Assembly (NCBI GenBank): GCA_007116425.1
Contig: SKIL01000102.1
Span: forward strand, 1-5,939
Reading direction: 5' to 3'
Origin: Bacteriovoracaceae bacterium
Lineage (GTDB): Bacteria > Bdellovibrionota > Bacteriovoracia > Bacteriovoracales > Bacteriovoracaceae
Length of the DNA: 5,939 bases
The notes under the pieces were generated by a model that saw only the letters and a list, made by a program, of their open reading frames with translations, did no database searches and was not told where the DNA came from. Numbering within the stretch: the first letter of the stretch is position 1; each line of letters opens with the position of its first letter. Shown here one piece after another: positions 1 to 5,392 of the stretch. Made by a program: the position numbers and the translations under genes.

Positions 1-183
1 AAGGAATTTAAAAGCAGAACAAAGGTGAACAATGATATTTTTCTGAACATGACTCCCCCATTGAAAACTCCTTTAATTGATAGGATGTTTTATGGAGGAT
101 GTAAAAAAGTAATACCTACTATGAAAAAACTACAAAGTTTGGCCTTATTCAAAGCTTGTAAAATATCTTCTGTAGGCGGGTGA
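1..183 (+). CDS. Possible C-terminal end of an unidentified protein (5' truncated by window edge)
   Basis: Reading frame 1 is open from the first base for 60 codons to a TGA at 181-183; the other two plus frames close within about 30 bases. The encoded tail is basic and moderately hydrophobic, with a stretch reading TPPLKTPLIDRMFYGGCKK and then PTMKKLQSLALFKACK. I do not recognise a family. If real, the gene overlaps the last ~39 bp of the SRPBCC gene tail to tail. A 60-codon open run can occur by chance in DNA of this composition, and the true start lies outside the window, so this is a tentative call. Confidence 0.4.
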   Translation, partial: KEFKSRTKVNNDIFLNMTPPLKTPLIDRMFYGGCKKVIPTMKKLQSLALFKACKISSVGG

Positions 184-591
184 TCGCATCTTAAACTGGG
201 CCACAAGAACAGGATACATGACCTTATCTAGCCACTTAAAAGGTGTTTTAAATTCTATATCATCAAGGATTTCACTCTCACTTTCAGAAAGCTTTAAAAC
301 TCTATGTTTATGACGCCAAAAAACCAAAGGCCAGGGCAAAACTTTACCTTCATCAATAAAGTAATTCTCGCTCTCACTTTTTATTTCTTCTGTAATCACA
401 CTCACCCATCTCGTCTTAATAGGCCCAAGTCCGACTCTGAGATGGACCTCATTTCCTGGTGAGCTTCCATCAAAGCGATCCAAGTCTAGACCCATAACGG
501 GAGGCTTGAGAGCTTCAAAAAGTTCTCTATCGAAGGCAGCAAAAACCCGGTCGTAATGACCGGGCACTTTTGTTCTTATACAAAAATTCAT
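145..591 (-). CDS. SRPBCC (START-like) ligand-binding domain protein
   Basis: A single-domain protein of 148 residues resembling the small ligand-binding SRPBCC family (COG4276-like). It has the usual opening 'MNFCIRTKVPGHYDRVFAAF', then a Pro-Pro segment (LKPPV), a strand pair around GNEVHLRVGLGP and a TRWVSVITE strand. Next come the hallmark LPWPLVFWRHKHRV segment and a C-terminal helix ending in a YRRYF motif. No signal peptide or membrane segment is seen, so it is probably cytoplasmic and binds a hydrophobic ligand; the ligand cannot be read from sequence. The start is set at ATG 591: TAGGA lies 8 bases upstream and family members begin at this point. A TTG at 621 would add ten residues but has no ribosome binding site. 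Its first codons contain a perfect inverted repeat followed by T5 (separate entry). Family membership is by motif recognition only. Confidence 0.82.
   Translation of the reverse strand: MNFCIRTKVPGHYDRVFAAFDRELFEALKPPVMGLDLDRFDGSSPGNEVHLRVGLGPIKTRWVSVITEEIKSESENYFIDEGKVLPWPLVFWRHKHRVLKLSESESEILDDIEFKTPFKWLDKVMYPVLVAQFKMRSPAYRRYFTSFE
541..564 (-). terminator. Terminator-like hairpin inside the 5' end of the SRPBCC gene
   Basis: CCCGGTC at 546-552 and GACCGGG at 558-564 are perfect 7-bp inverted arms around a 5-base loop. Read on the minus strand (the gene's own sense) the stem is followed at once by TTTTT at 545-541, the layout of an intrinsic terminator. It falls about 9-16 codons after the start codon, over the VPGHYDRVF residues. 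It may be a coincidence of codons for that conserved segment, or an early attenuator that translating ribosomes would disrupt. Confidence 0.4.
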
Positions 592-599
592 AGTTCTAA

Positions 600-604
600 T
601 CCTA
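600..604 (-). promoter_or_regulatory. Ribosome binding site deciding the SRPBCC start
   Basis: On the minus strand TAGGA lies 8 bases before ATG 591. The competing TTG at 621 is preceded by AAGCTTAGACT without a purine-rich Shine-Dalgarno core, so the ATG is preferred. Confidence 0.6.
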
Positions 605-814
605 AAAACATTTTCGTTCAAAGTCTAAGCTTTTTCGAAAAGTCTCGTAAATGTTTAAGTTTATAAAAAGAAAGACGAAGAGATTAATTATTTAGAGAAG
701 TTTTAAATTTCTAAGTAAGGTGGATTTCCAATTTTTTCAGGCACTTCATTTTTCCGAATTTCAATGATTTGGCCCTCTTTTTGAAGTGTTCAGTGGAAAG
801 TAACGAGTTTGGTT

Positions 815-820
815 TATAAT
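815..820 (+). promoter_or_regulatory. Candidate -10 box for the repeat-protein gene
   Basis: TATAAT is an exact sigma-70 -10 consensus, about 60 bases before the ATG at 881, giving a predicted start of transcription near 827. No good -35 match sits at 16-18 bases upstream; TTCAGT (789-794) is at 20 bases and poor. The promoter may be activator dependent or weak. Confidence 0.45.
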
Positions 821-866
821 TCTAAGGCAATGCAATCTCGCCGTTTATTGGAAGCCAAACAATTGT

Positions 867-873
867 AAGAGAG
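867..873 (+). promoter_or_regulatory. Ribosome binding site for the signal-peptide start at 881
   Basis: AAGAGAG ends 7 bases before ATG 881. This supports 881, not 940, as the original start of the secreted repeat protein, although the frame entered at 881 closes at 1013. Confidence 0.55.
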
Positions 874-880
874 TTCTGTG

Positions 881-1015
881 ATGAAGAAAAGAGTTAACAT
901 TTTTACTATTCCACTTAAAACTCTAATAGGCTTTGGACTATGTTTTGCGATAAGTCTTTCGGCACCCATGGAGCTCAAATTCCTGAAAGCACTACTACAG
1001 ACGAAACAGAGTTGA
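881..1015 (+). pseudogene. Signal-peptide fragment of the repeat protein, out of frame with the rest
   Basis: From ATG 881 the frame encodes a typical Sec signal peptide: MKKR, then a hydrophobic core (IGFGLCFAISL) and a small-residue cleavage region (SLSA). It then runs into nonsense and stops at TGA 1013-1015. The mature protein lies in the frame one base back. One extra base in the CCC run at 965-967 would give SLSA-PHGAQIPESTTT, joining signal peptide and first repeat into one product of 483 residues. The fragment is therefore best read as the detached 5' end of the 940-2331 gene, through a real one-base deletion or a sequencing/assembly error. It is not a separate small gene. Confidence 0.7.
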
Positions 1016-2331
1016 GAATCATAGGTCAAGATCCAGGCCCTGGTACAGGTCTTTGGAAGCCTGATTCATCTACCTATGTTTTTGATCGAAATTTAAGAAG
1101 CTCTGATACTCATGTGCCAGGCTGTATTGGAGATCAACGAAGTCACTGTCAATGGGCAAATGTCAGTGTGAGGCCTGGTGAGGTTTGGGCCATGCGATTC
1201 CCCTATGCCTCCAATGGTAGCTCTTTTCTTAGATTGTCGCTTGGTCTGGCCGAAGCTGGGGGCAATTTAGATCTAAGCAGGTTTGATATTGCTATTTCAC
1301 AAAAAGTTGGTGACTTTAATGTGCCCTCGGCCTGCTCTTCATTTGAGGTTTCAGTAAGAAACTTCACCTTAGTTGATGACGAAGAGGGAACTCACCAGTT
1401 GGGTGACAATTTTTGTCGACTTGAGAGAAATACAATGTATTACGTAAACGTCCGCCCCGCGGCCGGAACTGCTTCTGCCTCTCAGTGCGGACGAGATAAT
1501 CAAAGTCTTTGCAAGTTTCGTATTCAACAGACGATGCCAAGTAGTGTTTTTGCTGATAGTGGTGTAAATCAACATCGAACGGAATCTCCGAGTTCGAATG
1601 ATTTACAAGACTCGCCACAAAATAACTCACAATCAACAGGGGCAAGAAGAGGTTTTAGACCCAGATTTGACTGGAGTACAGCTCTAAACTTAGATCAAAC
1701 AAACACAAATCAAGATCAAAGTCATGAGGAACCACCTTCTGATCGAACTCCAACTCCTGAAAGCACTACTACAGGCCAAACAGAGTTGAGAGTCATAGGT
1801 CAAGACCCAGGCCCTGGTACAGGTCTTTGGAGGCCTGATTCATCCACTTATGTTTTTGATCGAACGAGGCGTGGATCAGATACAATGCTCCCCGGATGTA
1901 TTCCTCCAAATGAACAACCTCACTGTCAATGGGCAAATGTCAGTGTGAGGCCTGGTGAAGTTTGGGCCATGCGGTTGCCGTTCGCCTCAAACGACAGTTC
2001 TTTTCTCAGCTTGGGAATTGCGCTTGCAGAGGCCGGGGCGAATCTGGACTTGAGCCGATTCGATGTGGCTATCTCGAAGGAGATCGGGAACTTTAATGTG
2101 GACGCCAAGTGTTCGGACTTCAACGTCTCTAAGGTGAACTTTACGATTGTGGACAACGTAGCAGGACAAACACGGTGGCCATCTTGTCGCTTGGAGAGAA
2201 ATACAATGTATTACGTAAACGTCCGCCCCGCTGCCGGAACAGCTTCTGCCTCTCAGTGCGGACGAGATAATAAAAGTCTTTGCAAGTATCGTATTCAACA
2301 GTTTATGCCAAGTCGTGCTTTTGCTGACTAA
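940..2331 (+). CDS. Secreted protein with two cysteine-rich repeats, unknown family (5' frameshift)
   Basis: The open frame from ATG 940 gives 463 residues but starts with 14 residues (MFCDKSFGTH...) that look like a mis-framed signal peptide. A true signal sequence is encoded at 881 in another frame (see that entry). Residues ~15-206 and ~273-463 are two copies of one domain, about three quarters identical by eye. Each starts PESTTT, continues with GQDPGPGTGLW and STYVFDR, then HCQWANVSVRPGEVWAM and NLDLSRFD. Each closes with LERNTMYYVNVRPAAGT, SQCGRDN, SLCK and a final FAD. Each copy has six cysteines at matching places, suggesting disulfides and export to periplasm or outside. The linker (~207-272) is rich in Gln, Asn, Ser, Thr and Pro. 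No catalytic motif or membrane anchor was recognised and no function can be assigned; a surface or secreted binding role is only a guess. asd converges 18 bp downstream. Confidence 0.8.
   Translation: MFCDKSFGTHGAQIPESTTTDETELRIIGQDPGPGTGLWKPDSSTYVFDRNLRSSDTHVPGCIGDQRSHCQWANVSVRPGEVWAMRFPYASNGSSFLRLSLGLAEAGGNLDLSRFDIAISQKVGDFNVPSACSSFEVSVRNFTLVDDEEGTHQLGDNFCRLERNTMYYVNVRPAAGTASASQCGRDNQSLCKFRIQQTMPSSVFADSGVNQHRTESPSSNDLQDSPQNNSQSTGARRGFRPRFDWSTALNLDQTNTNQDQSHEEPPSDRTPTPESTTTGQTELRVIGQDPGPGTGLWRPDSSTYVFDRTRRGSDTMLPGCIPPNEQPHCQWANVSVRPGEVWAMRLPFASNDSSFLSLGIALAEAGANLDLSRFDVAISKEIGNFNVDAKCSDFNVSKVNFTIVDNVAGQTRWPSCRLERNTMYYVNVRPAAGTASASQCGRDNKSLCKYRIQQFMPSRAFAD
982..1557 (+). repeat. Domain repeat copy 1 (192 codons) of the secreted protein
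   Basis: This copy matches 1756-2328. The 5' block (982-1090) agrees at 102 of 109 bases with 1756-1864. A central block (1144-1196) agrees at all but one of 53 bases with 1921-1973. The 3' block (1423-1530) agrees at 104 of 108 bases with 2194-2301. The segment between about 1197 and 1420 is much more diverged at the DNA level. Confidence 0.9.
1756..2328 (+). repeat. Domain repeat copy 2 (191 codons) of the secreted protein
   Basis: Second copy of the 982-1557 unit, ending on the same FAD residues directly before the stop. Its diverged middle (about 1974-2190) has different codon choice: over 1981-2160 I count 50% G+C against 44% over 1201-1380 in copy 1. The flanks remain almost identical to copy 1. 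Confidence 0.9.
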
Positions 2332-2349
2332 ATAGTGATAGCTTGAAGA

Positions 2350-3486
2350 TTAAAGTCTAAATCTATCGACAATAGTCAGCATTCGTCTAAGTGGCTCAGC
2401 TGCTCCCCAAAGAAGCTGGTCACCAACAGTGTAAGCGTTTAGGAATTCGCCTCCCATACTTAACTTTCTCAAGCGTCCAACTGGAACATTCATCGTTCCC
2501 GTAACCTTAGTTGGTGTGAGAAGCTGGCGAGTACTTTCAGGATCATTTGGAACAACCTGCGCCCACTCATTTGATGAAGCGATAATCTCTTCGATTTCAT
2601 CAAGTGGCACATCTCGCTTTAACTTTATAGTAAGACCTTGAGCATGGCATCTCATCGCCCCAACCCTTACACAAGTTCCATCCATAGGGACTCTATTACT
2701 TCCAGTGCGACCTAAAATTTTATTTGCCTCAACTTCTGCTTTCCACTCTTCACGTGTCTGGCCGCGCTCTACCGCAGAATCAATCCACGGAATCATGCTG
2801 GCAGCAAGAGGAACCCCAAACATCTCAGCATTTAAGGATGGGCTTCTTAACGTATCAATAATTTTTCGATCAAGATCAAGAATTGTATTTTTCGGATCGG
2901 ATAAACAATCTTGTGACACTTGACCAAGTGTGTGCATTTGCGCGAGTAGTTCTTTCATATGTCTAGCGCCACCACCACTGGCAGCTTGATAAGTCATCGA
3001 GCTCACCCATTCAACCATATCTCGCTTAAACAGACCGCCAATCCCCATCAAAAGAAGAGAAACGGTACAGTTTCCACCAACATAAGTTTTTACTCCACTG
3101 GCCAATGAAGACTCAATGACATCAGAGTTAACCGGGTCTAAACAGATAACAGAATCGTCATCCATTCTTAAACTTGAAGCGGCATCAATCCAATAACCTT
3201 TCCATCCAGATTCACGAAGCTTTGAGTAAACTTTCTTCGTGTAGTCACCACCTTGGCAGGTGATAATTGATTCCATTTTTTTAAGTTCATTTATGTCAAA
3301 AGCATCCAAAAGTTTGTCACTGATGAGATCTCCACTCCATTCAGGAGCCGCTTGGCCTGCTTGAGAAGTCGAGAAAAAGGCCATCTCATAGCGCTTATCA
3401 TCTCCCTCTTGTTTCATTCGATCTACAAGTACAGAACCAACCATTCCTCTTTGACCGATAAAACCTACTTTCATTTTTTGTGACAT
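2350..3486 (-). CDS. asd: Aspartate-semialdehyde dehydrogenase
   Basis: Cytoplasmic enzyme reducing beta-aspartyl phosphate to aspartate semialdehyde with NADPH, the branch-point precursor for lysine/diaminopimelate, threonine and methionine. At 378 residues it matches the long gamma-proteobacterial type (E. coli ~367). The N-terminal nucleotide-binding loop is GFIGQRGMVGSVL (residues 8-20). The nucleophile is Cys140 in VGGNCTVSL, followed by TYQAASGGGARHMKELL (165-181). Arg274 and the catalytic His281 sit in VRVGAMRCHAQGL. These line up with E. coli Cys135, Arg267 and His274. Start ATG 3486 has AAAGGAG 7 bases upstream; an internal ATG at codon 5 lacks this. It is divergent from lysC and convergent with the repeat-protein gene. 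The lysine riboswitch lies on the other strand and would not control it. No damage is seen. Confidence 0.96.
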   Translation of the reverse strand: MSQKMKVGFIGQRGMVGSVLVDRMKQEGDDKRYEMAFFSTSQAGQAAPEWSGDLISDKLLDAFDINELKKMESIITCQGGDYTKKVYSKLRESGWKGYWIDAASSLRMDDDSVICLDPVNSDVIESSLASGVKTYVGGNCTVSLLLMGIGGLFKRDMVEWVSSMTYQAASGGGARHMKELLAQMHTLGQVSQDCLSDPKNTILDLDRKIIDTLRSPSLNAEMFGVPLAASMIPWIDSAVERGQTREEWKAEVEANKILGRTGSNRVPMDGTCVRVGAMRCHAQGLTIKLKRDVPLDEIEEIIASSNEWAQVVPNDPESTRQLLTPTKVTGTMNVPVGRLRKLSMGGEFLNAYTVGDQLLWGAAEPLRRMLTIVDRFRL

Positions 3487-3493
3487 TGTCTAT

Positions 3494-3500
3494 CTCCTTT
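3494..3500 (-). promoter_or_regulatory. Strong ribosome binding site of asd
   Basis: On the minus strand AAAGGAG ends 7 bases before ATG 3486, an almost ideal Shine-Dalgarno sequence that fixes the asd start. Confidence 0.8.
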
Positions 3501-3515
3501 GTACGAGTACGTTTT

Positions 3516-3545
3516 AGTGTATTTCTGCAATGATATCCCTCTCAA
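3516..3545 (-). promoter_or_regulatory. Candidate sigma-70 promoter of asd
   Basis: On the minus strand TTGAGA (3545-3540) and TACACT (3521-3516) are separated by 18 bases. Transcription would begin near 3509, giving a leader of roughly 20-25 bases that just includes the ribosome binding site. Found by eye only. Confidence 0.45.
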
Positions 3546-3563
3546 AAAGTCAGGTATGTAAAA

Positions 3564-3625
3564 TTGAAAGAGTCAAGAACAGAATTCGTATACTTATTGC
3601 CTTTGTCTAGAAGTTTCTGTATCGT
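3564..3625 (+). promoter_or_regulatory. Candidate promoter(s) for the lysC-dapB transcript
   Basis: Two overlapping options precede the riboswitch. TTGAAA (3564-3569) with TATACT (3589-3594) has good boxes but a 19-base spacer, and would start near 3601. TTGCCT (3597-3602) with TATCGT (3620-3625) has a 17-base spacer but only four of six matches in each box. It would start near 3632, just before the aptamer. Either would place the whole aptamer in the leader. Confidence 0.45.
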
Positions 3626-3634
3626 TTAGGAAAG

Positions 3635-3811
3635 ACCTGAAGAGGTGCATCGATCAGGCAACCTTCTGGAGGACCAAAATCCGCAGAAAGAAGGCCATGG
3701 GATCGTATGCCGAAGTCAATTTAAGCTGTTTGGAGCTTTATTGGCTGGTTTTATGGGGAGAAGCCCAGAAACTGTCACTTAGAAAATGATTTTAAGTGGA
3801 GAGCTTTAGGT
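3635..3811 (+). ncRNA. Lysine riboswitch (L box) aptamer in the lysC leader
   Basis: The RNA folds by eye into the five-helix lysine-sensing aptamer. P1: ACCUGAAG (3635-3642) with CUUUAGGU (3804-3811), 8 bp with one G-U. P2: 3647-3655 with 3701-3710, one bulge, extended by CCUUCU (3662-3667) with AGAAGG (3689-3694). P3: GUCAAU (3715-3720) with AUUGGC (3740-3745) and distal AAGCU/AGCUU. P4: GUUU (3748-3751) with AAAC (3769-3772) and UGGG/CCCA. P5: CACUUA (3776-3781) with UAAGUG (3793-3798). Joining segments AGAGGUGC, GCCGAAG, GGCUGG, CUGUC and UGGAGAGC match those I recall from B. subtilis and E. coli lysC leaders. Length 177 is typical. In the known class, lysine binding stabilises P1 and reduces expression downstream; here that is lysC-dapB. 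Confidence 0.94.
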
Positions 3812-3832
3812 GAAACCCTACCCTGCAGGCCA

Positions 3833-3883
3833 GATAGGTTTTCTCCTGAGCTTTATTCTCCCATTTAATATCTATCCTTTTTT
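3833..3883 (+). terminator. Candidate riboswitch-controlled terminator (expression platform)
   Basis: GATAGGTTTT (3833-3842) can pair with AATATCTATC (3867-3876) in nine of ten positions (one G-U, one T-T mismatch). One base later comes T6 (3878-3883). The stem is AU-rich with a loop of about 24 bases, so it is a moderate terminator at best. A competing antiterminator is visible: AGGUGAAACC (3808-3817) with GGUUUUCUCCU (3837-3847). It uses the 3' strand of aptamer P1 and the 5' arm of the terminator. Lysine binding would hold P1, free GGUUUU and allow termination. Confidence 0.6.
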
Positions 3884-3948
3884 CAAGTGTCTCGACAGGA
3901 CTGATGGCAGTGCGTTACTTTTGCTTTCATTAATATATCTGCTTGTTT
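3884..3948 (+). other. Leader between the riboswitch terminator and lysC
   Basis: A short stretch with no clear hairpin, second promoter or leader peptide that I could support. It ends at the lysC ribosome binding site. Confidence 0.5.
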
Positions 3949-3955
3949 AAAGAGG
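3949..3955 (+). promoter_or_regulatory. Ribosome binding site deciding the lysC start
   Basis: AAAGAGG is followed directly by a TTG (3956) and, 6 bases later, by ATG 3962. Normal spacing favours the ATG; the TTG abuts the Shine-Dalgarno sequence and could not be used efficiently. Confidence 0.7.
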
Positions 3956-3961
3956 TTGAAG

Positions 3962-5368
3962 ATGCAGACGTTGAGAAAAGAAATTCAGACAAATCAGGGG
4001 CAATCTATTGTTGTGGCCAAGTTTGGTGGCACTTCAATGGCAGACGAAGTGGCCATGCGAAGAAGTGCACAGGTTTCAATGCAAAGAAATGCGTCCATTG
4101 TAGTCGTATCCGCTACTGCTGGAACGACTAATCAGCTTTTAGAAGTGGCCAAAAATGCAATTGAATCCAAAGAGGCCCAAACAAATCTTCTTATCGATAA
4201 AATTAAAGCACGTCATTTAGAATTAGCTCATAAGCTTGAAGTAGCTGACCAAACCTTGGAGCAATTGAACGGCCTTTTTGAAGAGCTCGAAACATTAGCA
4301 AAAGGGATTTTACTATTGCGTGACTGTTGGCCAAAAACTAGAGATGGGCTGGTAAGTCTGGGTGAAAGAATGAGTTCACTTCTTTTTAGTGAATGCATGT
4401 CTCAGCTCTATAGCTCTCAGAATGAAACTCTAAAAAGCGTCGAACTTTTAGATGTTCGCGAGGTTTTGGCCACAGACGATCGCCACGAGCGAGCGCGACC
4501 AAACTTTAATAAAATTGAAATTCTTTGCCAGCAGCACTTAACGGCAAAGCTTCCTTCTACAGTTTTCGTGACACAAGGTTTTATGGGTCGTGGTCCTTCT
4601 GGGGCCACGACCACATTAGGTCGCGGTGGAAGTGACTACTCGGCCGCGATCTTGGCCTGGGGTGTGGATGCCGACGTCTTAGAAATTTGGACCGATGTGC
4701 CTGGGATAGCTACGACTGACCCTCGAATTTGCCCGAGTGCTCAAATTATTTCAGAAATTAGTTTTCAAGAGGCAGCTGAGCTTGCCACTTTTGGGGCCAA
4801 GATTTTACATCCAACAACCCTAGCACCTGCTGGGCAGAAGAATATTCCAGTTTTCGTGGGAAGTAGTTATGACCCAGACAAAGGTGGCACTTGGATTGTT
4901 TCGCAAATTGAAGATGAAAAAACACCACTAGTTAGGGCGTTGGCCATGCGAAAAGATCAAACTCTTTTAACCATCACCACGCCAAAAATGCTTCAGACGC
5001 ATGGCTTTTTGTATCAGATTTTTAAAATTTTTAATGACTATCAAGTTAGCATCGATGCGATTACCACAAGTGAGATTTCTGTTGCTTTAACTCTCGATAA
5101 GACAGACGCCTCAAATGACGAACTTTTAGAAGAGTTAAAAAGGTATGCAGATATTAGTCTTGAACACGATCTTGAGCTAGTCTCTTTAATCGGAAACCGA
5201 ATCAATCACACACCAGGGCTTGGAGAAAAAATATTCAATTGTCTTGGAGATATTAACGTGAGAATGATCTGCCATGGAGCTAGTCGCCACAACTTTTGCT
5301 TTATTGTTAAGAAAGATCAAGGAGCAGAGGCGATTTCTCGCTTACACAATGGGTTTATTACAAATTAG
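3962..5368 (+). CDS. lysC: Lysine-sensitive aspartate kinase (AKIII type)
   Basis: Phosphorylates aspartate to beta-aspartyl phosphate with ATP, the first step of the aspartate-family pathway. It is monofunctional, 468 residues from ATG 3962 (E. coli LysC 449), with no homoserine dehydrogenase domain. Kinase motifs: KFGGTS (20-25), LVSLGERMSS (130-139), GRGGSDYSA (220-228), WTDVPGIATTDPR (243-255), ATFGAKILHP (275-284). Two C-terminal ACT domains follow, around residues 330-380 (GFLYQIF, IDAITTSEISVALTLD) and 404-460 (LVSLIGNR, INVRMICHGASRHN). The first matches E. coli LysC closely, including residues where E. coli mutations remove lysine inhibition, so lysine feedback is expected. The transcript begins with the lysine riboswitch, and dapB follows after 24 bases in the same direction. 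An extension to TTG 3956 (two residues) is less likely. Confidence 0.96.
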   Translation: MQTLRKEIQTNQGQSIVVAKFGGTSMADEVAMRRSAQVSMQRNASIVVVSATAGTTNQLLEVAKNAIESKEAQTNLLIDKIKARHLELAHKLEVADQTLEQLNGLFEELETLAKGILLLRDCWPKTRDGLVSLGERMSSLLFSECMSQLYSSQNETLKSVELLDVREVLATDDRHERARPNFNKIEILCQQHLTAKLPSTVFVTQGFMGRGPSGATTTLGRGGSDYSAAILAWGVDADVLEIWTDVPGIATTDPRICPSAQIISEISFQEAAELATFGAKILHPTTLAPAGQKNIPVFVGSSYDPDKGGTWIVSQIEDEKTPLVRALAMRKDQTLLTITTPKMLQTHGFLYQIFKIFNDYQVSIDAITTSEISVALTLDKTDASNDELLEELKRYADISLEHDLELVSLIGNRINHTPGLGEKIFNCLGDINVRMICHGASRHNFCFIVKKDQGAEAISRLHNGFITN

Positions 5369-5392
5369 TAAACGGAGACAGTAGATTTAATA

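Larger units (their letters stand above)
592..880. other. Divergent intergenic region between the SRPBCC gene and the repeat-protein gene
   Basis: This stretch of 289 bases is AT-rich, with stops in all frames and no convincing gene. It contains the SRPBCC ribosome binding site, a short palindrome TTTTCGAAAA (632-641) flanked by two AAGTCT copies (621-626, 640-645), and a perfect -10 box for the plus-strand gene (815-820). No clear minus-strand promoter was found. Confidence 0.6.

Noticed and set aside
121..144. AAACT/AGTTT hairpin with T6 as terminator of the SRPBCC gene
   Set aside because: The stem is only five mostly A-T pairs with a 4-base loop; too weak to call.
940..985. Programmed -1 ribosomal frameshift joining the signal peptide to the repeats
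   Set aside because: No X-XXY-YYZ slippery heptamer in the 881 frame and no clear stimulatory hairpin; a one-base deletion or sequence error is simpler.
814..1029. Minus-strand open frame of 71 codons opposite the promoter and signal-peptide region
   Set aside because: No recognisable family, overlaps the promoter and start of the plus-strand gene, and has low-complexity shadow character.
1364..1645. Minus-strand open frames inside repeat copy 1 (also 1369-1575) and their counterparts in copy 2 (1926-2156, 1987-2298)
   Set aside because: They share residues (for example IISSALRGRS, YVIHCISL) only because the sense repeats are duplicated; they are antisense shadows of the repeat gene.
2332..2349. 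Bidirectional terminator between the convergent repeat-protein and asd genes
   Set aside because: Only 18 bases lie between the stops and no GC-rich stem with a T tract is visible there or just inside asd.
2705..2923. Plus-strand open frame inside asd
   Set aside because: Antisense to conserved Asd coding sequence, with no family features.
3943..4131. Plus-strand 62-codon frame across the lysC start
   Set aside because: It is the shifted frame of lysC itself; the kinase motifs are all in the 3962 frame.
4417..4614. Minus-strand open frame inside lysC
   Set aside because: Antisense to the conserved kinase domain, no supporting features.
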